Shown: positions 1 to 8,633, counted from the stretch's first letter. The stretch: DNA of 34,683 bases from Rhodococcus triatomae BKS 15-14 (GCA_000341795.1 AODO01000004.1:1-34683); one strand, 5' to 3'. Numbers and translations are program-made. Notes: generated by a model not told the origin, from the letters alone.

Positions 1-8
1 TGGGCGGT

Positions 9-25
9 GGGGGTGGGTGGGTGGG
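9..25 (+). other. G-quadruplex-type G-run
   Basis: Four G-tracts separated by single T residues (G5-T-G3-T-G3-T-G3) end one base before the ALDH stop codon complement. Single-base loops give the most stable class of quadruplex. It lies on the template strand of the leftward ALDH and could slow polymerase after the gene; it might also be plain low-complexity drift. Confidence 0.5.
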
Positions 26-1450
26 TCAGGGGTGGGAGGCAAACCGGATGGTCACGCACTTGACCTGGCTGTAGTGGTGCAGTGCCTCGACACCCTTCTC
101 GCGCCCGTACCCGCTGTTCTTCCATCCCCCGAACGGCGTCTGGACGGACCCCGTGGACCACGTGTTGACGAAGACCTGGCCGACCCGCAGTCGGTCTCCG
201 AGACGGAGAGCGCGGGAGACGTCACTGGTCCACACACCCGCGACGAGCCCGTACTCGGAGTCGTCGGCGATGTCGGCTGCCTCGCCCTCCGTGTCGAACG
301 GGATGACAACGACGACTGGACCGAAGATCTCCTCCCGGGCGATGCGCGCGGAATTGTCGACGCCCGTGTAGATCGTGGGGTCGACGAAGAAGCCACCGGT
401 CTCGGCCGCCAGGGCGGAGACGGTGCCGCCGACTTCGGCGTGCGCGCCTTCCGCTTCGGCGATGGCGAAGTACTCCTGCACACGGTGGAACTGGTCGCGG
501 GTGATGATCGGGCCGATGTCGCGGCCCACCTGCAGCCGCGACGTCTGTTTCACGAGCCGCACCACCACCTCGTCGTACACCTCGCGCTGGACGAGCAGGC
601 GGGTTCCGTTGGAGCAGACCTGTCCGGCGTTGGCGGTGAAGCCCTGCACCGCACCCGTGACGGCGGCGTCGAGGTCGGCGTCGGCGAAGACGATGTTCGC
701 GGACTTGCCACCCAGTTCGAGGGTCAACGGGATGATCCGATCGGCGGCGATCCGGCCGATGACGCGACCGGTCGGCACCGATCCCGTGAACGCGACCTTC
801 GCGACACCGGGATGCTCGACCAGCGCGGCACCTGCGGCGGCGCCGGTGCCGAGCACGACGTTGAGTACGCCGTCGGGGATCCCCACCTCGGTCGCGAGTT
901 GCGCCAGCCGCACCGTCGTCGCCGACGTGTACTCGGACGGTTTGACGACGACGGTGTTGCCTGCGGCCAACGCGGGTGCGCACGCACGCGCCGCCTGGTT
1001 CAGCGGCACGTTCCACGGGGTCACGACGCCGACCACCCCGAAGGGTTCGCGGCGGGTGTAGACGTGTTGGTCCGGTGCCACGTCGAGGGTCTCACCTGCC
1101 GGCATTCCGACGAGCCCGCCGTAGAACTCGAAATAGGTTGCGGAGGTGTCGATCTCCGCCACAGCGGCGGAATCGGGTTTGCCGGTTTCGCTGACCTCCA
1201 GCGCAACGAGGTCGTGGGCGTCGTCGCGGATCCGGTGCGCGAGGTCGGTCAGGAGCCGGCCCCGGGTGAGTGCGGGAATCCGCCGCCACTCGGCGAGTGC
1301 CGCAGAGGCGGATCGCACCGCGAGATCGACGTCGACCGCGTCGCCCGCGGCGAGGTGCCGCACCACTCGCCCGGTGGCCGGGTCGGTGACGGGCAGTCGC
1401 GTCGCACTCGCCACCGCTGCCCCGTTCACCCAGTGATCCAGTACGTCCAT
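26..1450 (-). CDS. NAD(P)+-dependent aldehyde dehydrogenase
   Basis: A 474-residue enzyme of the ALDH superfamily that oxidises an aldehyde to a carboxylic acid in the cytoplasm. The catalytic set is complete: Asn147 in TPWN (oxyanion), Glu245 in LELGGKS (general base), Cys279 in GQVCSNG (nucleophile), the EEIFGPV motif near 373-379 and the C-terminal PFGGWKNSGYGR block near 439-450. The reading frame stays open upstream, but the ATG at 1450 is chosen because it overlaps the stop of the aldo/keto reductase gene (TGATG) and gives a normal family length. It is the last gene of the LuxE-LuxC-AKR-ALDH operon. It could oxidise the aldehyde made by the LuxC-like reductase or a different substrate; the sequence does not decide. 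A very G-rich run directly follows the stop codon. Confidence 0.93.
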   Translation of the reverse strand: MDVLDHWVNGAAVASATRLPVTDPATGRVVRHLAAGDAVDVDLAVRSASAALAEWRRIPALTRGRLLTDLAHRIRDDAHDLVALEVSETGKPDSAAVAEIDTSATYFEFYGGLVGMPAGETLDVAPDQHVYTRREPFGVVGVVTPWNVPLNQAARACAPALAAGNTVVVKPSEYTSATTVRLAQLATEVGIPDGVLNVVLGTGAAAGAALVEHPGVAKVAFTGSVPTGRVIGRIAADRIIPLTLELGGKSANIVFADADLDAAVTGAVQGFTANAGQVCSNGTRLLVQREVYDEVVVRLVKQTSRLQVGRDIGPIITRDQFHRVQEYFAIAEAEGAHAEVGGTVSALAAETGGFFVDPTIYTGVDNSARIAREEIFGPVVVVIPFDTEGEAADIADDSEYGLVAGVWTSDVSRALRLGDRLRVGQVFVNTWSTGSVQTPFGGWKNSGYGREKGVEALHHYSQVKCVTIRFASHP

Positions 1451-2430
1451 CAGATTGCCCTCTCCGGTGACAGCAACGCGCGTCGTTCGTTCAGGAAGTC
1501 GTGCGGGTACCCGAGCCGAATCCGGGAGACCTTGTCCAGGCGCTCGAGGTGGTCGGTGTCGAGCTGCACGTCGAGCGCCCCGAGGTTGTCCCGGAGCTGC
1601 TCGACGGTCCGCGCACCGATCAGCGGCAGCACGCCCCGGGACCGCACCCAGGACAAAGCGACCTGCGCGGGCGTCGCACCCGTCTCGGCGGCCACCTCGG
1701 CGACGGCGTCGACGGTCCGGCGTCCCGTGGGGCCGAGCCTGCCCGGGTCGTGTTCGCCGCCCGCGAGCAGCCCCCGCGCGAGGGGGCTCCACGCGTACGG
1801 GACGAGGCCGAGTTCACCCGCCATCGGCAGCAGTTCGCGGTCGGGCGTGCGGGCGAGCAGCGAGTACTCCACCTGCATGGCGCAGAACGAGTTCCAACCC
1901 CGCAGTTCGGCGACGGCCGTCGACCGCGCGACGACCCACGCCGGCGTGTTGGTCACCCCGACGGCGAGCACCTTGCCGCTGCGCACCAGGTCGTCGAGGG
2001 CCCGCAGCGTCTCCTCGACAGGTGTCCCGCGGTCCCAGGCGTGCACCCACAGCAGGTCGAGGTAGTCCGTTCCCAGTCGTCGCAGGCTGGTTTCGACGCT
2101 GCGCCGCAGGCTCTTCCGATGATTGCCACCGGAGTTCGGATCGGCGGGGTCGGTCGGCAGCGTGTACTTGGTGCTGAGAACCAACTCGTCGCGTTCCCCG
2201 GCGACGAGCCGCCCGAGGATGGTTTCGCTCGAGCCGTTCGTGTAGTTGTTCGCGGTGTCGAGGAAGTTGCCGCCGGCTTCCCGGTAGGCGCGATACACGT
2301 CCGCGCTCGTCTCCTCGTCGGCTCCGAATCCCCATTCGGTCCCGAAGGTCATCGCACCCAGGCACAGTTCACTGACCCGGATACCGGAGCCGCCGAGCAC
2401 ACGTACGGGGATGGGCGGGAGTTCAGGCAT
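1450..2430 (-). CDS. Aldo/keto reductase
   Basis: A 326-residue NADPH-dependent aldo/keto reductase of the YajO/YghZ-like type, which reduces aldehydes or ketones to alcohols. The catalytic tetrad is visible: Asp58 and Tyr63 (LDTANNYTNG), Lys88 (STKYTL) and His130 (LLWVHAWD). The C-terminal part carries the usual GARTVEQLRDNLGAL cofactor region. The start overlaps the end of the LuxC-like gene by 8 bp and its stop overlaps the next start, so all are surely co-translated. In this operon it is the natural candidate to reduce the aldehyde released by the acyl reductase to an alcohol. This is an inference from position, and the substrate is unknown. Confidence 0.93.
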   Translation of the reverse strand: MPELPPIPVRVLGGSGIRVSELCLGAMTFGTEWGFGADEETSADVYRAYREAGGNFLDTANNYTNGSSETILGRLVAGERDELVLSTKYTLPTDPADPNSGGNHRKSLRRSVETSLRRLGTDYLDLLWVHAWDRGTPVEETLRALDDLVRSGKVLAVGVTNTPAWVVARSTAVAELRGWNSFCAMQVEYSLLARTPDRELLPMAGELGLVPYAWSPLARGLLAGGEHDPGRLGPTGRRTVDAVAEVAAETGATPAQVALSWVRSRGVLPLIGARTVEQLRDNLGALDVQLDTDHLERLDKVSRIRLGYPHDFLNERRALLSPERAI

Positions 2431-3817
2431 CGTCGTCCACCACCCAGTTCACGAATCGGTGCAGCGGGTACATGCCGTCGTGGGGACTGCCCATGCTGCC
2501 GGTCATCGCGCTGCCGAGCTTCACCACCCGCTGCACACCCGCCGTCGCCAGGAGGTCGCGGACCTCGGCCTTCCGCTCCGTCGGGTAGACGCCGACGGTC
2601 TGCGTCGCCACCGTCGCGTACGACGCGGCGTCGCACATCGCCGCGACCGGGATGACGTTCACCGTCTTGTTGGTGGGGTGGAAGTCGACCATCTCCGGGG
2701 ATCGGACGACGAGTCCGCGGCCGTCGTAGCCACCCCAGATGCGGTATTCGGGCTCGAGGAACCGCATCCCGTCCACCGCCTCCCGTATCTCGCTGGACGG
2801 TCTCGGACCGACCGCCGACGTGAACGGTCGATCGACGCCGAGCCGCTCGTGGAGCAGGGCGCAGAACCTGTCGACCTGGTCGACGTCGCCCTCGACGCAG
2901 ATGTGCCGCGCGGCGAGGCAGGCGTCCTGGTTGAAGATCGTGGCGTCGGCGGCGGCCAGCTCGGCGACGTCGCGCAGCGTCTCCTCGGATTCGAACGCTT
3001 CCCGTCCGACGACCGACATCGACACCTTCGGGTCGAAGGAGATGAGCTGGAACCCCGGCCCCGCATACTTGGCTGCGTTCTCGATGGCGGCCCCGCCGCC
3101 CCACGCCACCAACTTGTCGAAGTACTGCGAGCGGTAGAGGACGTTCTCGACCTTCGCGTCCCCACCCCGCCAGTACACCGCCGACATCGATCGGAGCACC
3201 GGGTGATCGGGCTCGATGTCGGACATGGTGCGCAACACCGCGACCGTCGTGAACGGGTCCGCGGACGGCATCTTGAAGACGTTGACCGCCTTCACCAGTG
3301 CGGCGTCGGCGATCGACGTCATCGCGGCGCTCGGGGAGTTGCCCGCCAGCATGTGCACGAGACGCGGAGGGAAAGCCCGGACCCGGCTGACCTTGCCGTT
3401 CGGGTCGGTTCGTTCCACCCAGCCGTCGAGCACCTCGGAGTCACCGAAGGTGCGTTCGAGTCGGTACTCCAGCGCTTGCCGGGTGAGGAACTGTCCGGGC
3501 CGTGCGAAGGTGTTCTCGATGATCCGCCGTGGCAGCGCACTGACCTGCAGCGTCATCTCCAGGGATTCCTGGAGGTACTCGTTCGTCTCCAGTGTCAGGT
3601 GCTGCGCGGTCTCGACGAGGAAGTCGATGATCTCGGACACCGGGACGTCGAATGCGGGCCCCGGCTGCGTGCGGGGGACGAAGAGCTCTCCGAGTTCGAG
3701 GCGCGGGGTGACGAACGGGACGCCGAAGTCGCGCGAGAGGTACTCGCTGTCCTCGCCCCAGACCAGCGTGCCGCGCACGAAGTGGGGAACCCTGATCTTG
3801 GTTGCCGTCGTGGTCAT
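2423..3817 (-). CDS. LuxC-like acyl-CoA/acyl-protein reductase
   Basis: A 464-residue member of the LuxC family (acyl-CoA reductase, ALDH-like fold), which reduces an activated acyl group to an aldehyde with NADPH. Signs are HMLAGNSPSAA around 155-165 (nucleotide/oxyanion region), VKAVNVFKMPSADPF around 175-189, and the nucleophile context IFNQDACLAARH, which places the acyl-accepting cysteine at Cys300. It follows the LuxE-like gene by 9 bp, with a GAGG-type ribosome site overlapping the upstream stop. In luminous bacteria LuxC works with LuxE and LuxD to feed luciferase. Here there is no luxAB or luxD, so the aldehyde must serve another purpose. Length is close to the family norm (about 480). 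Confidence 0.87.
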   Translation of the reverse strand: MTTTATKIRVPHFVRGTLVWGEDSEYLSRDFGVPFVTPRLELGELFVPRTQPGPAFDVPVSEIIDFLVETAQHLTLETNEYLQESLEMTLQVSALPRRIIENTFARPGQFLTRQALEYRLERTFGDSEVLDGWVERTDPNGKVSRVRAFPPRLVHMLAGNSPSAAMTSIADAALVKAVNVFKMPSADPFTTVAVLRTMSDIEPDHPVLRSMSAVYWRGGDAKVENVLYRSQYFDKLVAWGGGAAIENAAKYAGPGFQLISFDPKVSMSVVGREAFESEETLRDVAELAAADATIFNQDACLAARHICVEGDVDQVDRFCALLHERLGVDRPFTSAVGPRPSSEIREAVDGMRFLEPEYRIWGGYDGRGLVVRSPEMVDFHPTNKTVNVIPVAAMCDAASYATVATQTVGVYPTERKAEVRDLLATAGVQRVVKLGSAMTGSMGSPHDGMYPLHRFVNWVVDDDA

Positions 3818-3826
3818 GGGTTCGCC

Positions 3827-5137
3827 TCAGTCCTCGGTGATTCCGCGGACGTAGGCGTCCATCGTTCCGGCGCAGGTGATCTTGTCGTCGTCGGCCAGGT
3901 CGGAGTATCGGACGATGTCGGGCAGCACGGTCTCTCCCGCTCCGCCGCACGGGCACGTGCCGGTGTCGACGGTGATCCGGTCTCCCGAGATGGTTCCACC
4001 CCAACGCCCGTCGACGGTGGTGTCGAAGAAGGCGGCCCTGCCCTCCATGACACCGTCGACCGCCGGGGCCGGCGATTCGCCGGACTTGTCGAGAACGAAC
4101 AGAACGACTTCGTCGGGCACGTGGTAGCGACCCTCGACGCACTTGGGCAGCCGAACGTTCAACTCCTGCATCGAGTAGTAGTGCAGGAACCGGTTCGGCG
4201 TGATGTTCAGCAGCCGGAAGATCTGCTCCTGGTAGTCGGCAGGCAACGACGTCCCCTTGAGCCCACCACCCGTGGTCAGCGCGTTGGCCCCGGTGATGTC
4301 ACCGTCGGACGCACCCATCTCGCGGAGGATCTCGCAGAGCCGGAAGAGTTGCGGGAACTGGGAACTGAAGAGGATTCGTTCGGTGCGATGCGCGAGAACC
4401 TGCTCCGCGTAGTGGCGGAGGCGGCGTTCCTGTTCGGCCGCCCGGCCGGCCGCTTCGGCCTCGAACGCAGCGAGGTCGTCCGGCGATCCCGTCCCGTCCG
4501 CCATCGCGCGCCGCATCGCGGACAGGCGCGCCATGTAGCGGTGGAATCCCGCGGGCGGGGCGCCCTCGAACAGCGGGAGTGCGTCGGGGCGGGCGTAGGA
4601 GTCGATGATCAGTTGCCGCACCGCGACGTGCTGGCTCTGGCCGGTGTCCGGCCCGACCGGGATGACGTGCCAGGTGTTCTCGGGAGGCAGCCCGATTCCG
4701 GTGAGGCAGTCGAGCAGGTTCTGCAGGTTGGCTTCGCAGTCACGTGCGGACTTGTTGAGGAAGGACCCCTTCCCGCTGGTTCCGCTGGAACTCGACACGA
4801 GATGACCGGCGCGTTCGAGACTCGCGATCCAGCCGTCCACGTCGTCGGCATCCGACACGTCCACGTCCACGACTCGGTGCGCCGACAGCGAATCGAGCCA
4901 CCGATTCAACTGCGGCCACTGTCCTTTCGCGACGAGCGATTCGGGGTAGCTCTTGTACGTGGTGTGCGGGAACAGCAGCGGGATCATGTCCGTGCGGGTG
5001 CGGATCCGGGTGACACCTTCGGCGTCGGCGCGCTGCCTCAGCACCGGGACCCGATCTCGGAACTCCTGGAATCTGCGATCGAGCGCGTCGATTCTCGTGT
5101 CCTGCCGTGTGGTGACTCCGGAAGAGTTCGCTGACAT
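3827..5137 (-). CDS. LuxE/PaaK-like acyl-activating enzyme
   Basis: A 436-residue ANL-superfamily protein resembling LuxE acyl-protein synthetase, which adenylates a carboxylic acid and passes the acyl group to a cysteine. The phosphate-binding loop SSSSGTSGKGSF lies at 115-126, and YYSMQELN fits the A5-type motif. The C-terminal lobe is short and ends PDIVRYSDLADDDKI. Cysteines lie at 395 and 397 (DTGTCPCGG) and at 422; one may be the acyl carrier site that LuxE keeps near its C-terminus (inference). The ATG at 5137 is preferred to one at 5182 because GGGAGG lies just upstream. It heads the operon and probably supplies acyl groups to the LuxC-like reductase. A PaaK-type CoA ligase is the alternative. 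Confidence 0.78.
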   Translation of the reverse strand: MSANSSGVTTRQDTRIDALDRRFQEFRDRVPVLRQRADAEGVTRIRTRTDMIPLLFPHTTYKSYPESLVAKGQWPQLNRWLDSLSAHRVVDVDVSDADDVDGWIASLERAGHLVSSSSGTSGKGSFLNKSARDCEANLQNLLDCLTGIGLPPENTWHVIPVGPDTGQSQHVAVRQLIIDSYARPDALPLFEGAPPAGFHRYMARLSAMRRAMADGTGSPDDLAAFEAEAAGRAAEQERRLRHYAEQVLAHRTERILFSSQFPQLFRLCEILREMGASDGDITGANALTTGGGLKGTSLPADYQEQIFRLLNITPNRFLHYYSMQELNVRLPKCVEGRYHVPDEVVLFVLDKSGESPAPAVDGVMEGRAAFFDTTVDGRWGGTISGDRITVDTGTCPCGGAGETVLPDIVRYSDLADDDKITCAGTMDAYVRGITED

Positions 5138-5221
5138 CGTGCCTCCCGCTCGTGGTTGGTTCGCCACATTAACCATACCCATGGGTCAAGTTTTCTGTCC
5201 AGGGTCCGTCCGGCTGGCACA
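5138..5221. promoter_or_regulatory. Divergent promoter/operator region, LuxE-like gene and TetR gene
   Basis: This 84-bp gap separates two divergently transcribed starts. It contains a perfect 10-bp palindrome, ACCCATGGGT, at 5177-5186, a plausible TetR operator. On the minus strand TGGACA and TATGGT are separated by 18 bp and flank the palindrome, which gives a reasonable promoter for the LuxE operon. The elements are seen in the sequence; their use is inferred. Confidence 0.4.
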
Positions 5222-5893
5222 ATGAACGCCATGACGCCCCGCAGCCGAGCAGGAAGCGCCGAGTCCGAACGCAACCGCGGCGGCAGACCCACCGCCGCAC
5301 AGGCCGGAGAACTGGACCGACGGATCCGCCACGCGGCGCTGGACACCCTGCTCGAACACGGCTACGAGGCGACCTCGATGAAGGCGATCGCCGACGCCGC
5401 CGGCACCACCAAACCCACTCTGTACACGCGGTTTCCGACGAAGGAAGCCCTGTTCCTCGAGGTCCTCGGGTGGGCGATCGGACGGCCGGACTGGCCGGTC
5501 CCGGAGCCTCCCGAACCCGATCCGGCCGACCTCGAGGGTGCGCTGACGGCAATCGCCCACGCCGCGCTGACCCGCACCCTTCACCCCGACATGATTCGAC
5601 TCGAGCAGATCGCGATCGGACACGCCGCCGCCTACCCCGACCTGGCGAAAAGCACCTACGGCACCGGGACGTGGCCGCGGAAGCGGCTCGTTGTCGAACT
5701 GCTGACGAGGCATGCACGGACCGGCGCGATCGTTGCGGACGACCCCGGACGGCTCGCCGAGCTCTTCCTCGGCCTGGCTTCGGGCGTCGCCGGACGCCTT
5801 GCGTCGTTCGGCATCGTCCTCGACGCCGATGAGCGAGACCGTCACCTGAACGCCGCGGTCCAGCTCTTCCTCCGCAGCCTGCGACCCGACTGA
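5222..5893 (+). CDS. TetR/AcrR-family regulator (LuxCE operon)
   Basis: A 223-residue TetR-type repressor from the ATG at 5222; ATGs at 5231 and 5156 are alternatives, and no ribosome site clearly decides. The N-terminal helix-turn-helix spans about residues 50-72 (ATSMKAIADAAGTTKPTLYTRF) after a basic, glycine/arginine-rich tail. The rest is a helical ligand-binding domain with the usual lack of conservation. It is transcribed away from the LuxE-LuxC-AKR-ALDH operon across a short shared promoter region with a palindrome, the standard arrangement for a local repressor. The ligand is probably a substrate or acyl-CoA of that operon (inference). Confidence 0.85.
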   Translation: MNAMTPRSRAGSAESERNRGGRPTAAQAGELDRRIRHAALDTLLEHGYEATSMKAIADAAGTTKPTLYTRFPTKEALFLEVLGWAIGRPDWPVPEPPEPDPADLEGALTAIAHAALTRTLHPDMIRLEQIAIGHAAAYPDLAKSTYGTGTWPRKRLVVELLTRHARTGAIVADDPGRLAELFLGLASGVAGRLASFGIVLDADERDRHLNAAVQLFLRSLRPD

Positions 5894-6039
5894 ACGTCGC
5901 CCGTTGTTCTCGTGGGCAATCGCCTGCAACAGTGAATCATCGACACAGACGTGCGAACTCCACCGCGGACACATCACACGCGACGACGAGCGACGCGCGG
6001 TGGAGAAGACCGAGTGAGACAAAGCCACCGGTACGCGCA

Positions 6040-6077
6040 CGAGCCCTGCTCTCCACCGTGGCGGAGAACAGGGCTCG
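6040..6077 (-). terminator. Strong hairpin, probable terminator of the solute-binding protein gene
   Basis: A 15-bp stem (6040-6054 with 6063-6077) with an 8-nt loop lies 46 bp beyond the stop of the leftward binding-protein gene. The one imperfect position is G·U in leftward RNA but C·A in rightward RNA, so the structure fits better as a terminator of the leftward gene. It may also stop the rightward TetR transcript. There is no clear U-run, which is common in actinobacteria. The rest of 5894-6123 shows nothing recognisable. Confidence 0.6.
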
Positions 6078-6123
6078 GACCTCGCGAACGAACCGGCTCG
6101 GGCAGTCGCCGTCGCCGTCAGGG

Positions 6124-7704
6124 TCAGGGATTCATCCACAGCTCCTCGGGCTGAATCGATCCCAGCGTGTACATTTCGACGCCTCTCACATCGGGACCAT
6201 AAATGGCAGCGGGAACTGCGCGCGTGTACCACACGCCCGGGACCACCTCCTTGATTCGCTCCTGCGCGGTGCGATATGCGGCTTTGCGTTCGTCGGGCGT
6301 GGGGGCCACCCGACCCAGATCCAACGCCGCATCCAGCTGTGGATCGTCGATCCCGACGAAGTTGCCCGGAGACTGGGAGTGGAAGGCCATCCACAGCGGA
6401 AAGTCGGGGTCCTGAATGATCGCTGTGGTGATGGTCATGTCGAAGTCCCGATTTCCGGCCCGAGCCGTCGCGCCACCGATGTCGAGCATCTCAACCCTCA
6501 TCTCGACATTGTCGTACGAACTCAACTGCGCCTGAACCGCTTCGGCTGCCACCTTGCTCTCGCTCGACGGGTACGACATGAAGGAGAACGAGACCGGCTT
6601 GCCCTCGTCCGCGAGTTCGTCGAACAAGCGTTGCGCCTCGGCCGAGTCCGATCCCTGCAGGTCGATGTCGGAGTAGAAGGGCGACCCGTCGGGGAACAGG
6701 GCGGCAGGCACCTCACCCTCGCCGTTGTAGACGACCGTGTTCAGAGCGTCCGTGTCCAGCGCCAACTGGACCGCTCTCCGTGCCCTCGGGTCGTCGAAGG
6801 GGGCGCGCCGATGATTCATCGCGATCATCTGCCCGCCCCCGGTGGGGACCACCTCGAATTGCAGCCCCTGCATCTCGGCCTTCCCGATATTGCCGGCGTT
6901 GGACTCGGAGGCAAGGTCGGCGGCACCGGTGGCCACCGCGTTCAGCCGCTGACTGGCGTCGGGAACCGCTTGAAGGGTGATGCGATCCAGGTAGGGCTTG
7001 GGAGCATCCCAGTACCCGGGGTTCCTCTCGAGCTCGATTTCACCCTGACGTGTCCAACGGGTCAACACGAACGGTCCTGCGCCGACCGGGTTTTCGTCGA
7101 AGGCCTGCTGTCCTTTCTGGAGGGCGGTCGGTGACGCAATCCAGTTGAGTGCGCCGGCCACGAGGGCCTCCGCGAAGTACGGATTGGGACCGGTCATGGT
7201 CACCTCGAGAACCGTCGGTTCGACCACTTCGAGAGCGGCGATCATGCGGGCCTGTCGGATCGACGTCGAACCCAGCTGGGGGTCTTTCAGTCGTTCCCAG
7301 TTGAATCGGACGGCCTCGGCGTCGAGAGGAGTTCCGTCCGTGAACTCCAGACCTGGTCGCAGTACCAGGTTGAAGGTCAGCCCGCCGTCGGTGGAGCTGA
7401 AGTCGGTGGCCATCTTGTACCCGACTTCGAAGGTCTCGGTGTCGTTGACCATCAACTCGCCGTACAGGGCGTTCCCCAAGGTCGGAGTGTGCGCCCAGGT
7501 GTTCGACAGCTTTGCGGGGTCGAGCGCCATCGGCTCGGCAACCTGCAGGATGTGCGCGGAGCCCCCTGACACCGGGGTGCCTTCGTCCACCGAATTCGCT
7601 GTGTTCGGCGTGTTCTGGCTGCCGGCACAGCCGGCGACGAAGACCAGTACGCCGAGGGAAGCCGCGGCGAGGAGTCGTGTGGATGTACCTCTGGATCGAA
7701 TCAC
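6124..7704 (-). CDS. ABC transporter substrate-binding lipoprotein, family 5
   Basis: A 526-residue extracellular solute-binding protein of the DppA/OppA/NikA family (SBP_bac_5), which captures peptides or other small solutes for an ABC importer. The GTG at 7704 is chosen because GAGAGG sits upstream and the product then begins with a classic lipoprotein signal: basic MIRSRGTSTR, a hydrophobic run and a lipobox VAGC with the modified cysteine at 26. Family blocks follow: a LDPAKLSNTWAH segment, FTDGTPLDAEAVRFNWERLKD, NPVGAGPFVLTRW and RNPGYWDAPKPYLDRI. No permease or ATPase gene lies next to it in this window, so either its partners are elsewhere or it works as a lone receptor. Confidence 0.9.
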   Translation of the reverse strand: MIRSRGTSTRLLAAASLGVLVFVAGCAGSQNTPNTANSVDEGTPVSGGSAHILQVAEPMALDPAKLSNTWAHTPTLGNALYGELMVNDTETFEVGYKMATDFSSTDGGLTFNLVLRPGLEFTDGTPLDAEAVRFNWERLKDPQLGSTSIRQARMIAALEVVEPTVLEVTMTGPNPYFAEALVAGALNWIASPTALQKGQQAFDENPVGAGPFVLTRWTRQGEIELERNPGYWDAPKPYLDRITLQAVPDASQRLNAVATGAADLASESNAGNIGKAEMQGLQFEVVPTGGGQMIAMNHRRAPFDDPRARRAVQLALDTDALNTVVYNGEGEVPAALFPDGSPFYSDIDLQGSDSAEAQRLFDELADEGKPVSFSFMSYPSSESKVAAEAVQAQLSSYDNVEMRVEMLDIGGATARAGNRDFDMTITTAIIQDPDFPLWMAFHSQSPGNFVGIDDPQLDAALDLGRVAPTPDERKAAYRTAQERIKEVVPGVWYTRAVPAAIYGPDVRGVEMYTLGSIQPEELWMNP

Positions 7705-7840
7705 TTGCGCCTCTCGTTCGGTTGTCGTCGGGCGGCTCGGGTGTTTCGGCGCGCCGAAGAGCGCAGCGTCCGGCCGTGGCACCGAGATCGGCAGCGGACG
7801 CCGACGGCGGTGACGAATTGCGGAACAGGGAGATTCACCA

Positions 7841-7894
7841 ACCCGCGAATCGGGTGTGACTTGCACCATACTGACAGCAGCGACCCGTGCGCAA
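7841..7894 (-). promoter_or_regulatory. Possible promoter and palindrome upstream of the binding-protein gene
   Basis: In the 290-bp gap 7705-7994, the minus strand has TTGCGC (7889-7894), an 18-bp spacer and TATGGT (7865-7870), a fair promoter that would leave a leader of roughly 150 nt. Just downstream is a perfect inverted repeat ACCCG-CGAAT-CGGGT (7841-7855), which could be an operator or a small leader hairpin. Nothing else is recognised in this gap. Confidence 0.3.
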
Positions 7895-7994
7895 CAGCGA
7901 AGTTCTGTCGAGTTGTCACCGAAAAAGGCCGCGCGACAGTCGAATATGACCAGTTCGGTCACCTGCGGTCGAGTTCACCACCGCTTGGCGACTC

Positions 7995-8633
7995 TCAGGC
8001 CACGGAACCACCGATCGCACGAAAACAGAACTGCCACACTTTTTCTCGAGCGTCATCCTCCGCCGGGACGTACGCGTAGTGGTGGTAGACCGACCGAACC
8101 AACTCGGCCACCAGCCACGCATCGGCGACGGGATCGGACGATGCGAGCGTTCCCTCGGCAGTAGCGGCCCGAATCTCCTTCTCGATCAGGTCGACGAACG
8201 GCTTCTCGGCCGCCGCCAGTTCCTTCGGGAAGACCCGGTGAAGCTGCCAGTGCACGGACACGACGAACTGGGCCAACGCACCGTGCCGGGGTGGTGCGTT
8301 CAACCCTCCCAGCGCGGACGTGACGTAGAAATGGAGACGTTGCACCGGGTCGGGTAGCTCCGCTGCGACCCGCGCCCACTGCCTACAGGCGTCGTTCATC
8401 CCGTCGCCGATGACCGCGAGCAGCAGTTCGTCCTTGCTGGAGAAGTACCGGTAGAACGTCTGGAGCGCGACGCCCGCCTCCTTCGCAAGCTCCTGGGTCT
8501 TGAACGTGTCGCCCTTGACCTCGATGAGCCTGTGCGCAGCATCGAGGATCGCGCGTACCTGGTTCTCGATACGGCTGCGTGATCGCCGCACCGCAGCCGA
8601 CCGCTCGACGGCACGTTCTTCAGCCCAGGACAT
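7995..8633 (-). CDS. TetR-family regulator (end of the P450 operon)
   Basis: A 212-residue TetR-type regulator. The DNA-binding domain is at about residues 24-70, with the helix-turn-helix TFKTQELAKEAGVALQTFYR followed by YFSSKDELL. The C-terminal domain is helical and rich in His/Trp/Tyr (SVHWQLHRVF, SVYHHYAYV). It starts 21 bp after the F420-type gene and closes the leftward operon that begins with the ALDH at 13849, so it is itself under the AGAA-N5-TTCT promoter. It is one of two candidates for the protein that binds those palindromes, the other being at 20393-21025. Target and ligand are not known. Confidence 0.85.
   Translation of the reverse strand: MSWAEERAVERSAAVRRSRSRIENQVRAILDAAHRLIEVKGDTFKTQELAKEAGVALQTFYRYFSSKDELLLAVIGDGMNDACRQWARVAAELPDPVQRLHFYVTSALGGLNAPPRHGALAQFVVSVHWQLHRVFPKELAAAEKPFVDLIEKEIRAATAEGTLASSDPVADAWLVAELVRSVYHHYAYVPAEDDAREKVWQFCFRAIGGSVA

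Noticed and set aside
2411-5134. Long 907-codon open frame on the plus strand opposite the LuxC/LuxE-like genes
   Set aside because: It is antisense to two clear enzyme genes, has no recognisable domain and a low-complexity Arg/Val/Asp-rich composition. This is the expected mirror frame of GC-rich coding DNA.
26-5137. A bacterial luminescence (lux) operon
   Set aside because: LuxC- and LuxE-like proteins are present but there is no luciferase (luxAB), luxD or flavin reductase, and the operon continues with an aldo/keto reductase and an ALDH.
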